DNA of 64,000 nt from Thelonectria olida (taxonomy: Eukaryota > Ascomycota > Sordariomycetes > Hypocreales > Nectriaceae). The translations under genes and the position numbers were made by a program. This document shows, piece by piece, positions 1 to 13,500 of this stretch. The notes below the pieces were generated by a model, which saw only the letters and a list, made by a program, of their open reading frames with translations, was not told where the DNA came from and did no database searches. The DNA lies in contig JAGPYM010000036.1 of the NCBI GenBank assembly GCA_020736575.1, forward strand, positions 1 through 64,000. Direction: 5' to 3'. Each line of letters opens with the position of its first letter. The stretch's first letter is position 1.

Positions 1-585
1 TTATAAATTTAAAAATTTCCATTTTAAATAGCTAGTTAAAATATTAAATTATAAAAAAGTTTAAAAATTTTAATAAATATTTATTTTTTAATTAAATTAC
101 TTAAATTAAATATAAAAAAAGCTTATAATAGCTTTTTTACTATTTATAATAATTAATACTTTTTTAAATAAGTTTTTTTTTATATTATTTATAAAAAAAA
201 ACTTTTAACTTTTAAATATATATAAAATTAACTATTTTTATAAGTAATTAATTATAAAATATAATTTTAAATTATAAATATTTATAATAAAAAATATTAA
301 AAATAAAAATATAAAAAAAAAGAAAAAAAAAACATTTATAAAAAGAAAAAAAAGTATTAAAAAAAAATAAAAAATAAAAAAAATAAAAAAAAGGTATTAT
401 TATATTAATAATTAATATAATAAAGCTAAAAGTAAAATAATTTTACTAATAATAATACTAATATAAATATAAAATAATTAAATAATAATATAATTTACTA
501 TTATTATACTAATACTAATATTATTATAAACTATTAAAATAATAAAATAGTTTTTATTATAATAACTTTAATTTAAATATAAAAT
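1..585. other. AT-rich RIP-type degraded DNA
   Basis: Almost only A and T, with long A/T runs and stops in every frame. No gene is visible. It has the same composition as the retrotransposon remnant that follows, so it is probably older repeat DNA mutated by RIP (inference). Confidence 0.75.
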
Positions 586-819
586 ATTATAATAAACTGG
601 CCCTAGGGCATTTACAAATAGGCATTAATTATAATATTAATAAACTTAAAAAGAAAAAAAGCTCTTCCCTTTTAATATACTTTAAAGCTTTACTAATACT
701 CCTATATTATATAACCTAGCCCTTATGCCCCCTATAATATATATCTACTCTAAATAGGTCCTATATATATATTATATATATATATAATTAAAATATAAGC
801 GCAGCCTAGATTTATAATA
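586..819. repeat. Left LTR, heavily RIP-mutated
   Basis: Direct repeat partner of 7843-8076, equal in length and colinear. Its last third is TA-saturated at positions where the partner keeps CpG-rich sequence. The edge is set where similarity stops, so a few bases at each end are uncertain. Confidence 0.8.
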
Positions 820-891
820 TACCCTTTTACTTTAGTTTATATATGGCCTATTAATAGTTAGAAGTTTTTTCTATTACTAATATATTAGTAT

Positions 892-1240
892 TTTATATTT
901 AAGTTGGAGTTATTATAATAAGGGTTATACTATTATTTTATTATCTTGCATTTATATTAGTATTATTATAATAAGGATTATACTATTATTTTATTACTCT
1001 AGGTTTATATTAATATTATTATAATAAGAGTTATATTTCTATTCTAATATTTATATTTAAGTTAGAGTTATTATAATAAGAGTTATATTATTATTTTATT
1101 ACCTTATATTTATATTAGTATTATTATAATAAGGGTTATACTATTATCTTATTACCTTAGGTTTATATTAGTATTATTATAATAAGGGTTATATTTCTAT
1201 TTTATTATTTTATATTTATATTATTATTATTATTAGTAGG
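892..1240. repeat. Degenerate tandem repeat, about 6 copies of 50-60 bp
   Basis: A unit built around the words TTATATTAGTATTATTATAA and AAGGGTTATA recurs about six times just inside the left LTR, with point differences that are mainly transitions. Within an LTR element this could be a repetitive leader or a low-complexity gag segment (inference). Confidence 0.65.
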
Positions 1241-4200
1241 GTTGCCCTACCTTTAGCCCTATTATATTAACTATTAATATAATTATAACTTCTTTCTATT
1301 TTCTTTTATTTTTCCTTTCTTTTTTTTATACTTCCTTCTCTTTTATAATACTTCCTTTTTTTTTTTTATACTTTCTAATTTTAATAACTTCTATTATAAA
1401 TATCCTTTTAACTCTTTTTTATTTTTTCTTTTAATATTTTACTACCCCCTTATTACTAATATTATTTATCCTTCTTATCTTCCAGCTATTCTTTTTTTAT
1501 ATAATATTCTATCCTATACCCTTTCCCCCTACCTTTATATTACTAGTAAGTCCTTTTTAGTTTTCTTTTACTTTATATATTATATTAATTCTTTTTATTA
1601 AATATTTACTACTATTAGTACCCCCCTTCTAATTCTAATTATAATAGTAATAATCTATTTTATTATTATACTACTTATACTTTTAAAAAGAAATAGGCCT
1701 TAAGTAATTATTTAATAAAAGGAAACTCTTTTAATAAGGAGTTAGCCCCTTTCTAATAGGTAATATAAGTTTATATTAATTATATTAAATAGCTACTTTT
1801 AAATAGTAAGTATACTTATATTATTTCTTATAATATATTCTATTAGGCTTACTATTATACTTATATATCTTACTTTTAAATAGAGGAGTATATAATAACT
1901 AATTTAACTTTCTACTATACTATTTATAACCTTTTTAATTATATTACTACTAGTAGTTATATTATAACTTCTAATTATACCTATTTTAAAAGTATTTTTA
2001 AATAAAAGCTTATTTTTTTTTAAAAGTTTACCTATTTTAATTATACTAATATAAGGTATTTAATACTATTATATATTTCCCTACCCCCCTAATCTATATA
2101 TACCCCCTCCTCTGCCCCCTTATTAAACCTAATAACCCTTTAAGCTAAATACTCCTTATTCTATCTAGATTCTAATTAAGCCTAATTTCCTTTCTCCTAC
2201 CTACTGCCTTATTTTAATACGCCCCTAGTAGGCTATTATTACTTTTAATTAGCTTACTATTAGTTTCTAGTATAATCTGCCTAACTTTTAATATATACCT
2301 ATTATACTTACTTTTTAATTTTACTAACCTTTTATATAATAGTAATTTACTAATACTAATACTACTTATATTATTTATAAGATAGTAATAGAGAGTGCCT
2401 ATATTTCTTATAAAAAGGCTATTAAAAATGCTTATATTATTTATAAGGAGAGACTGCTCTCTATTATAAGGTAGTTAAAAATGCTTATAAGTAATATATA
2501 TAATAGCTAATTGCTACTATTACTAGACTTCTACTGCCCTGCCCTACTATTATAAACCTTTATATCTTCTAATAATAAGCTTATTAAAATTAAGAAGGAT
2601 AATATAATAGAGGAGGAGGAGCTTTTTAAATAGACTATTTATCCCTATACTGCCCCTAACCTACCCCTAACCTACCCCTACCCGCCCCTATATTCTATAT
2701 AGGTTTCTACTATTATATATAAATAGTTTAATTTATTATAATTAAAAAGATTTTCTATTAGTATATTATATATATAGCTTATTATTTATTTTTATACTTT
2801 TCTATTTTATTTTAAACTTATTTAATATTAATATATTTTTAATATTTTCTAATAGTACTTATATTAAATTATTATATTCTTTTTATTTTACTAATACTAC
2901 TAGTATATATTTTAATTATATATATTTTTTATAATAAGAATCTTTTTAATATAGTATTTTCTCTATTTCTTTTATATTTTTAAAGGGGACTACTTAAGGT
3001 CTAGGTATAAATTTAAAAGGATTTAAAAGAGTAATAATTAGCTATAGCCTGCTCTATTAAGTTTATATAAAAGGTTTTATATATATTACCTAGTATATTA
3101 AAAATAATATTTAAAGTATCTTTTAGCCTTACTATTATATATTTAATATATTTTTAATCTAGCTTCTTATTTAGCTAATTTATTATTATATTTTATAATA
3201 ATAACTATATCTAGTTACTAATTTAAAATTGCTTTACTAGCCTTTAGGATTTTTATATAAACTCTTATTACTATTATTATATAAATATAATTATAACTTA
3301 TATAAGTTTTATACCTTTCCTTAAGTAGGCATAAAATATTATTACTTGCCCTTTTAATAATAAGTAGCTTACTTTTAAATAGTTTACTTATTAAATAAGG
3401 TTTATATTATAGCTATTAAAAAGCTTATTTAGGCTTATTTTTATAATTAATAAGATCTTATTATTTAGCTTTAATTATATAGTAGTAAGATAGTCCTTTT
3501 AATTTAATTAAAAGAAGGTAATAATTATATATAAAACTATTTAAATCTTTTAATTTACTTATTCTATTTACTATTTGTCTTTAGGTAAAAGGCTATAAAT
3601 AGGAGTTATTTAACTCTTATAAGTTTATAAAGTATAGTTTAAAACTTTCTAATCTAGTTTAACCTTTTATTACTAATAATCTATAATAGAAATTTATAAA
3701 AATACTACTAGCAGTCCCTAAATTGCTTTATATATATTTTAGCTACTATTAATATTATAGCTTCTAGCTAGATATATTTAAAAAGATAGTTTATAATAAC
3801 TATTAAATATTATAAGTTATCCTTCTCTTTTACTAGTAAATTTACTATAAAATTAACTAATGTTTATAACTAGTATTTATTTATAATAGTAGTAGCTAGA
3901 GTAGTTTTTAGTACTAGTATTTTAAATTATAACTATTAATATAATAGCAGTTTTAAACTAGTTATATAACTTTTAATAATATTCTATTTTAATAGTAGTT
4001 ATATTATAAGGTAAGGAAGGTTATATTCTTTTTAATATAACCTATTACTTTATAAACCTATTATATAATTATTATTATAAGTAGTTTTTATATAGGGATC
4101 TAGAGGCAGTTCTAATATATAAGTACTTTTTATATATTTAGCTTATAATTTATAATTTATTTTATTATAATAGCTTTTTTTAAAAATTTCCTCTATCTAT

Positions 4201-7200
4201 TTTATATAGTAAGGCCTAGGCCCTATAAGTCTTATTTTCTTATATTACTTAATTTTAAAAGGATTATAAATATATATTTATAAAAATTATATTTCTTACT
4301 AATAGCTGCTATTACTTTTCTACTTAAGTTTCCTTTTTAAGCACTAGTTATAATTATACTACTTTTTATATTATATATAGGGCGCTCCTTATAATATGCC
4401 CTATATTATTATTTTATAAATCTAGATTAGTATATTATCTGGCCTATTTATAATTTATTATTACTTACCTTTTACTCCTTTTAAAAGAGGGTATTAGGCT
4501 AGTATACTTTTAATTCTAGCTAATATTTTAAAATATAATTAAATAGTAATAGAGTTTCTACTAATATATTTACTATTTAAAGATAAGCTTTAGATTAATA
4601 AAGTATTTTAAGTTCTTATAATTTATTAAAATAATAAATAGGTTAATTGCGCCCTAAAGCTCTAATAATTATACTAATAAGTAAGAGATAATAGCTAGTA
4701 GCTTTTTATTATAAATTATATAATTTCATTTAGCTATTAAAAGGCAGGTAGAATAGTAAGCTATTAGATATAAAACGCCCTTTATATTAACTTATAAAAG
4801 GCACCCTTTTAATATTATTTAAACTATTTGCTTTTATAATTATATCCCTTTTTAAGTTCTATTAGGTAAGGACTAGGTGTAAAATAAAAATGGTTTTTAT
4901 TTTTTAAAAGTATTATCCTCCTCTTCTATTTAATAGAAAGGCACTCCCTTTTTAATAAAATAAACTAAAAGGCTAATAATTTTTAAAAAGTTTAAAATAA
5001 ATTTATAATAGAAATTAGAAATTTTAAGAAGTTTTATATTCCTTTTATTTTATTAGTAGTTTTATTCTTATATTATTAAAATCTTTTTAAAGATAGGGCA
5101 ATAGTAACTCTTACTTTTATAATAAAGCTAAAATATTTAACCTTTTTTATTATAAATGCATACTTATTTAATTAATATTTAAGCTATATTATAAAATATT
5201 TAAATATTACTAAACCTTTCTTATATAATTATTCTAGCTGCCCTAAAGTAAACTAGTATATTATTTAATATACTATTATAAAGTCCCTAAGGGAAGTCCC
5301 TAGTACCTTATTAATATACTATTAAAGGTTACTAGCGCCCCTAATAAGCTAAAAGGGGTAACTAGCTATTTAAAAAGCTAAACCTTATTTAAAAGGCTAT
5401 TAAATACTTATTACTTTTAGCTATATATATATAATAGAATATTATATATATATCTAGTTTTATAAACTAATATAATTTAAAAAGAGAATAAAGGTCTTTT
5501 TAATTAGTAAAAGGTAGTAGTTTTAAAATATAATTTTATTTAATATATAATAGTTTATATAAAACTGCTAGCTTCTATTTACCTTTTTTATAATAGGACT
5601 AATATAGCTATTAAAAAGGCACTTACTTAAATTTATTCTTATTTATAAGGTTTATAATCTGCTTTTATAGCTTAAGTAAATAGTCCCTTAATATATTATA
5701 TAATAGGCCCTATAGTAGTTTTAAATTATATTTATCTGGCCCCTTTTTTAGCTAGATATAATAGTTACTTATTCCCTAATATAGGGGAGGGCAGATACTT
5801 CTTTTTATTAAAAAGATTAGTAAATTTTTAAACCTTTTTAAATAGCTTTTAAATAGGTCCGCCTACCTATTTCTATTATTATAGCACTTATATTTTATAT
5901 TTATTTATAATAGTTTAAAGTACTATTATAATCTTATAAATACTTATAAAAAGAAGGATAATCTAACCTCCCCCTATTTTATCTCCTATTAGAAAAGGGT
6001 AGTAAAAACTAAACTTATAACTTTAATTATTTAGATTTTAAATAATTATATTATAAATTCTTTATAATCTATCCTCTTATAATTCTAATTTTTAATTTTT
6101 TATATTTTAAAATAATATAAATATTTTAATATTCTATTTAAAAAAGTCTTAAGATTGCATTTTATATAAGTTTAATATTATATAAAATAGGGCTAGCACT
6201 TCTAGCTATTAATATTTAATAAGGTATATACTATTTATATAATTTTCTATTTTAATTTATTCCTACTATTATACCTAAGCTTTATAATATAAATAGCCGG
6301 ACCTATTTTAAGCCTAGCTTTAGGCTACTTATTTGCTTATTATATTATAATAGTTATATTTAAAATTAATAAGAATATTAAAAAACCTAAGTTATTAAAT
6401 AGAATTAAAACTATTAATAAAGTCTATTTATTTAATTTTCTATTTTTTATTTCTTTTTACTATTATTTCCCTTATCTCTTTTAATATATTTCTATTTCCT
6501 TTTATAACTAACTCTAATAGTACAATTAGCAAGCTAGTATTCTACCCTTATATAAGACTTAATTTAAAATATAATATTTCCCTTCTCTTTTAAATCTAAC
6601 TCCTTATTAGTTACTATTAAGTTAATATAAATATATTAGATATTTATTAGCTATCTTACTATAAGTAAATATAATTACTAGTATAATACTTATTAGATTT
6701 ATAATAGAAGCATTTACCCTTCTCTTTTATATATTAAAAATAGTTTAAAAGACCTATGATGCCTATTTTACCTAGTTTCTAAAGGTTAGGGAGGCTCTAT
6801 AGGATCTTTAGCCCCTAGCGCCCCTGCTACCTTAGCTATAAACTGTTCTAATTGTATTTATATTTAATATTAGTATATTCCCTTTTTAGTCTATTATTAG
6901 TAGTAGTATAATTATACTCCTTTCTAATACTAGCTATATTTAGTGCCTCTTTTTTAACTTATAAGACTTAATTTTAATTACTACCTTTTTATATATATAA
7001 AAGGCTATTTTATAATTAGAATAATTAATTCTTTTATTTAATAATATTCTTTTATTTTCTATTTAATATATTATAAAACTAGAGCAATTTGCTTTTATTT
7101 AATTATTTTAAACCCCCTATTTAAGCTAAAAGCTATTTAAATTACTAATAAAAGTTATAAAATGTTTTATTTTTCCCTTATTAAATATATTATAAATCTA

Positions 7201-7842
7201 AAAGGGCTTTTTCCTTTTTATAATTTATAAGGTAAAAAAATATAATATATTTAATAAATACTTATAAGTTATATATATTATATTGCCTGCCCCTTTTATA
7301 ATATATTCTAACTTTAAGTCTAACCTTATTTATAATAGCTATTTAAATATAAAAAAATATATCCTTTTTATCCCTAATAAAAACCTAATTTACATTTAAC
7401 TTATATATAATTATTAATTGCTAGGCTTTAAATATTACTTTATTACTATTAAATAGTAGTCTTTTAAATAAGGGTTTTTAAGCTAGTTAAGGTTTTTAAA
7501 GCGGGTTTAATATTATTCTAATTATTATAAGAGTAGTTTATAAATAGAAAGGTACTACTTATAATCTAGAGCAATTCCTATCCTAGGCCTAGTCCTTATA
7601 ATATATAGCTTCTAATCGCTCCTATTAGTTATAAAATTATTACTACTAGTATTATAAGAACTTTATATAAGTATTAAAAGTTCTTTATAAGGCTATTAAT
7701 ATACTAGTAATATTTGGAGTTCTTTTTAAAGCTAGGGTGGATGCCCCTTATATCCATTTTACTACTAGTACTACTAGAGTTAGGGCCCCTTATGGCCACT
7801 CCCCCTTCTAGTTTGGGTTAGCTATTATAATAAAGTTTATTA

Positions 7843-8076
7843 ATTATAATAGACTAGCTCTAGGGCATTTATAAATAGATATTAATTGTAATATTAATAA
7901 ATTTAAAAAGAAAAAAAGCTCTTTCCTTTTAATATATTTTAAAGCTTTACTAATACTCCTATATTATATAACCTAGCCCTTATACCCCCTATAGTATATA
8001 TCCGCTCCGGATGGGTGCTACACGCGTGTTACGCGCGTGTATAACTAAGATACGGGCGCAGCCCGGATTTATAATA
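7843..8076. repeat. Right LTR with a GC-retaining pocket
   Basis: Partner of 586-819. Between about 7998 and 8066 it keeps CpG-rich sequence (for example ACGCGTGTTACGCGCGTGT), while the left copy has TA at the same sites. The rest is as AT-rich as the left LTR. Confidence 0.8.
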
Positions 8077-8960
8077 AATATTAATATAATAGTAATAGTA
8101 AAAAACTTTTAACTATTAATAAGCTATATATAAATTAAAATAGAAAAGTATATTAGTAATTTAAATTATATTTATATTTTATTTATATATATATATAATA
8201 TATATATAACTTATATTTAAAGTAAATATATATTATAAAAAGTATAAAAGCTAAATTATATAATATAATAATTCTAACTTAAAATATAATAGTATATTTC
8301 TAATTATAATTAAACTAAACCTTTTAAATTAGAAACTTAAATTAAAAAAAGAAAAAAAAAAAAAAAACTATAATTAGTTTAATTCTAGCAGTTAGTAGCC
8401 AGTTAAGTATAAGTAAATTTTATAATACTTTTAAGCTATATATAAAAGGGCTTTCTAATTAGCTTATATTATATTAATATATAAATAATTAAATATAATT
8501 AATAGATTTCTTACTATTATAATAGCTAAAAGCTAGTTTTAAAAGCTAAAGTATATTATATTAGCTATTAGTTAGTTAATTATATAGCTATATATTATAA
8601 CTAATTGCTTATAAGGGCGTTTAATTTTATAAGTACTTAAAAGCTAAAAGTTTTCCCCTTATAAATAATATAAAATAGAGCTAGCTATAAAAAATATAAA
8701 ATATTATAAATAATAATATAATAATATTTATATATTATTTTACTTATTTTTAGTATTATTATTATTAAAAAGGCTAATAATTTAAATATATAATAGAAGT
8801 TAATATAAGCTAAACTCTAGCCTTATATTTATTATAATAAGCTTTTTAATAGAGCTTACAATTAGTTTTAAAGTAAAAGTCCCTACCGCTGCTTATTTTT
8901 ATAGTATTTATAATAAATAATATTAAATATTTATTAAAACATTTCACTTTCCTCCTATTT
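8077..8960. other. AT-rich RIP-type DNA flanking the retroelement
   Basis: AT-saturated and stop-riddled, with no gene. The change to normal base composition occurs over a few tens of bases around 8940-8990, so the block has a sharp right edge. Confidence 0.7.
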
Positions 8961-10599
8961 GTAATAAGCTATTGCCTTAAGAAATAAAGAGACAAAAAGA
9001 ACTATATGCCCAGGCGCCAAGTCCGCAGCGTTCGAAGGCCGAGGAGGCATTGTTCATTTAGAAAGTATGCCCAAAAATATTAGCAGGGTCGTGCAAGCAA
9101 CCAAGGCTGTTAAAGGCGACGTTGCCACAAATTTGCCTACTGATCCCAGTTCTTGCCTCTTGTGAGAGGGGCTATCTATCGATTTAAGACCCCTCCGCAG
9201 TGCCTGCCCCTCAATAGGAATGGGGTCCAGGTTCTGGGTCTTCTATCACCTGGAGGCCTCAAGGCGGCTCCTAACGCGTGAGCTGCCATCGAGGTAGTTC
9301 ATGTTGCCTCTAGAGGCTCTTTTCAGGAAACGTTTGTCATCGGCGGGCTTTCCAAGGCGCTACCAGCAGGGTTTGTAAATGGGGCTGTAACTTATTCAAG
9401 ATTTGAAGAGGAACGATTTAACAACTTTATCTCTTTTTTAATTATTATCACCGTTAATATTTGGCAAATATAAGCAAGCAAGCAACCATATCCTAATAAA
9501 GAAAATTCTGTCTTGATATTTATGCGTTTTCACATCTTGACGACTGTCTGGGTTCTAAGCCTTGCCTGCTGCCCAAGGCACGAGGGGTTTGATGTAGGGT
9601 AGGTTAATAAGAAAGAATAGGTAAGGTTTCGCATCTATCTTCAACGTTGCGTATTCTCGAGTCGACCTGTGGCTATTGCACATCGTATAGTCGCGCGGAC
9701 TGCTTCCATATTTGGCGTCCATTTTGCGTTGTCTGACGGTGACTTGGGTATCGAGACAAACCGGTTCTGGACCACCTCCATCTACCCTAGCCCACGTTCT
9801 AGCTGCAAGTCCACATCTTGCTCGGCAGCTCTCAGAATCGTCAGCGTCCTAGGAGGTCCCTTTTCCCGCCGGCTGTAAGATCAAACCGCGCAATCGGGCA
9901 TCCGCGTTGCGCTCGTCGGGCTTAGCGGCATCGCGTAGGCTGCGTGCCCTATAACCTAAAGATGATGCTGATAGACTAAGGAAATTATACGTCGCAACTC
10001 ATTACGTGCACGAGATCCGACGGGCCAGATCCTTGGGCTTTCTGGGCGCATGCGAGCTCCAGGGCCAGCTTCAGGGAGGTATAAGTTACGAGATGGGGCG
10101 GTTATGGCTTACGCGACCAGCCTCTAGCATTATGGCTACCAAAGAACGGCCGTGGATCGATTGTCATTAAATCTTGGAACATAGAGGCGGCAGAGAGTTT
10201 AAAAGCTGAAATATCAACCTTGAGCGGTAGTGAAGGAGCACTGCATCGTGACTATATCACTCTGGTAATTTGTGGCTGTGTTTAATGAGTATAACAACGC
10301 TGACAATCCCATGCATCTTAGGGAAGTGAGCTGTTGGGTCGCATGCATGCTGCCTTACTGTTGCCTGTATCAGGCTGTGTTGATGACGCGTCTGAGCTAT
10401 CACGGGGCATGCACACCAAGGCTCGCAGTCGACGCAATACATTTATATCAGTACTCCACGATTATTCCTCGTCACCGCGTTCTTCAATACATCGACCACA
10501 TGTCCTTTCCCTCTTACCCTTCCCGTTTCTCTGGCAGTCAATTTCGATTAATAAAAGCTCGCCGCGTCTCACTCAGAAGCAACTGATGGTTTAGCAACA
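8961..10599. other. Gene-poor border and upstream region of the CHAT gene, with weak coding remnants
   Basis: Normal GC content. Two short stretches read like protein on the plus strand: 9067-9165 (32 codons from an ATG) and 9282-9473 (about 63 open codons containing FVIGGLSKALPAGFVNGAV). They are separated by stops and a frame change, so they may be scraps of a dead gene; the family is not recognised. The remainder up to 10599 should hold the promoter of the next gene. Its small ORFs (for example 10272-10586) look like chance frames. Confidence 0.4.
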
Positions 10600-13500
10600 A
10601 TGGCAAGCCCATCACCGTCTGCAGACCGACGGGAGGATGAGGACACCTCCCTACCTCGAGACCCATTGGTGCAAATACCACTGTGTGAGCTCTTTGACAA
10701 TCTGCTCGAGGAGTACAAACTGGTGGAGAACCTGGGCGACCTGGAGAGCGCGATTCATCAACTACAAGACGATCTCAAGCCAAGTCCGGGAATCGAGGGT
10801 GCACGATTACTCCTACGCATCGCGGCCGCGTATCAAGCGAAACACATGAGAACAGCAATGCTCGATGATCAACAAGCTTCAGCCATGCTGCTTCTTGAAT
10901 CGTTCAATTCGATCCCGGACGTTCATTCAGACAAGCTCAAAATGCTGCGTTGTTCCACATCAGCCTACTTTGAATTGTTCGAACGCACGCAATCAATGGA
11001 TGACCTCTCTTTAGTCATCCAACAGCTACAGACCATGCTTGAAATAGCCCCTGGATACGGCCGGGTGCAAGCGGAGATATTGTTTCGGCTTGGAGTTGCT
11101 CGAGACAGGGAATTCGAACTTACTCAAAAGATGACGGCTTTGGATGAGACGATTCGCAATTACGAGTCATCATTAAGGCTGACTCCCCAGTGCGATCCAG
11201 AGTGGCTAGATCGAGCTGATTGCCTTGTCAGTGCAGCAGGAATCAAGTATGGTAGGACGAGTCAAGCACAAGATCTCCAATCTGTGATTCGATACCAGAA
11301 ATCCAGGCTCGACCGTCAGCCCGAAGGCGATACTATGAGAACTCTGCACCTCGGGTATCTCGGATCGCTGTACCTTGATCTACATCACAAGACAAAAGAC
11401 TTGGAGGCCCTGGAGAGTTCTATTGATATCTTCGAGGATCTTCTCTCTGTTTTACCAGAGGACGATCCAGAGAGATCAATGTCGCTCATGACACAGGCGA
11501 GAGCATACGACGCCATGTGGCAAATCACAGACGAAGTGGCATTTCTGGAAGTTGCAGCCCGCCAGTTGAAAGACTCGCTCGATCGTATCTCCCACAATGC
11601 TCCCATCCGCGAGTCATTAGTCACTTATGCTGCAGAGGTATGGCACAAAATATACAAAATCACCCGTGGAAGAGAAAGTCTCGAGATATCGTTGACCCTA
11701 TGCGAAGAAAGACTGGGACGACTATCGAATGACTCTCCCAAACGCAAAGCCTTGCTTCGTCTCCTTGCTGGCCTCGCTTTCGACAAGGGCAAGCAAACGA
11801 TGGAGGCCGGGGACATCACCATAGCGACTGCTCGGCTCTGGGAACTGCAATCCAACATGCCGAGTAATGACCCCGAGCGGCAGAGCGTTGAGAAGATGTT
11901 GGGAGAACTCGTAGTGTCTGACGGATGGAATTTTGGAGCACCTCCCGGAGCTCCCTCCACGAGCTCCAATTTTACCGTTTATGGTCAGAGCGGACTCGCC
12001 ATCAGGACCAAGGAACCCCCCAATTCCCATGTCACAAAGCTTTTGGGAAGACTTTTCGAAAGGGGAGCAGGAAGCAAAGATGCAGCAGAAACGGAGCAAT
12101 GGATCTTAGAGTCGGAGCACTTGCTACAAGAATTGCCACCGGACGATCCGTGGCGAGAATTGGAGCTACTCCAGCTTGGAATGAGCTACAGCGATTTGTA
12201 TCAACAATCGAAATCGATCCACCACCTGGATCAAGCTATCAAACACTTCCGCCAAGGGCTCTCAGTCGAATCGGGGAACAAAACTTACCATGACATGTTG
12301 TTGAATGGTCTTTCAACTGCCCTTTGGCAAATGTCCGGTGCTACGAACCTCGAAAAGGATCTTAGTGTCGCCATCGAGACATCGCAAAAGTGCCTATCTT
12401 CTAGTATAAACCAAATGCCGATATTGCAGTTGATCAGCACCGGTCTTCTGCATCGGTACTCCAAAACGGGCAACGAGGCAGATTTAGATCTATCTCTGCA
12501 GATGAGCCAACAATCACTAGCCCTCATGCCCGACGACGACGTCAATCGTGCACCGATGCTTCACGTTATCGGTGTCATCTTCTTAAACAGAAGTACGGGG
12601 AGAGGCGCACTTTCAGATCTCGAAGCGGCCATAGAGAATTTGGAGCTAGCGGTTGAAGCATGTCCTGCACAGCATCACGGCCGATCAGAGTACCTGAGTG
12701 ATTTGGGACGTGCATACAAATCTCGATACCTCAGAACCAATGACTCAAAAGACATGGATATGGCTATTCAGCGACTCCTAGAAGCTGTGCAAACTTCCAA
12801 GGACGACACGATAGGAAGAGCAATCTGCTCGGTGAATCTAGCAGACGGCTATGCACTCAGATATCATGTCTCTGAAACTACGTCAGATCTCGACCTCGCT
12901 ATCGACTATTACAAAAGGGCTGTACATCTTGAGGACCTCCACGGCAGTGGGCAAAACAAGCCAAGGGTGTTGGCCTGCCTAGGTAACGCCAATGTAATAA
13001 GATACCAACACAACGGAGACACTCGGTATTGGGAGCTGGGTAGAAGTTGTCTCGAAGATGCGTTGAACCAGATGCCCAAGGATCTTTTCCTACGAGGACA
13101 GTTTCTTTGGCATCTTGGAACGGGATACCACCTTGCATTTCAGAGTACAAGACAAGATGAAGACCTGCAAAAAGCGATCTCATTCTTTGAGGAGGCGCTG
13201 TCTTGTTCTGATTACCAACCCGATGCAAGAACCGAGGCTGGCAAGTCCCTCATTGCGATATATTCAAGCCTAAAAGACTGGACTCAGGCTTATCGCACCG
13301 CTTCCATTCTTTTTTCTCTCATTCCCCTAATCATGGCTCGATCCCTCGAAAACTCAGATAAGCAGCGGATTGCGACTCAGTTCGTGGGATTTGCTTCCGA
13401 CGCGGCAGCCATAGCTCTGCTCGCGGGAGAAAGCCCTTATGCGGCACTGCGACTTCTCGAGACTGGTCGAGGGCTTATCATGAGCTCTCTCCTCGGGCTT

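Larger units (their letters stand above)
586..8076. mobile_element. RIP-degraded LTR retrotransposon remnant
   Basis: Two direct repeats of 234 bp (586-819 and 7843-8076) bracket about 7.0 kb of AT-saturated DNA. A full length of about 7.5 kb fits a Ty3/gypsy- or copia-class element. The repeats align without gaps, and nearly all differences are C/T or G/A, as expected from RIP. No reading frame survives, so gag or pol cannot be recognised and the superfamily and orientation are unknown. No clear target-site duplication was found, but in such AT-rich flanks it could be hidden. Scattered short GC-containing words inside look like unmutated residue. Confidence 0.8.

Noticed and set aside
892..1240. 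Regularly spaced repeats that could suggest a CRISPR array
   Set aside because: Contiguous degenerate tandem repeats without spacers, in a eukaryotic retroelement.
2641..2690. CCCCTAACC-like repeats resembling telomere DNA
   Set aside because: The spacing is not six bases and there are only a few copies inside the RIP block. More likely a surviving C-rich word of the retroelement.
8961..10599. A gasdermin-like effector gene next to the CHAT gene
   Set aside because: Looked for because such pairs are known. Only short broken frames are present, none with a recognisable gasdermin or HeLo pattern.
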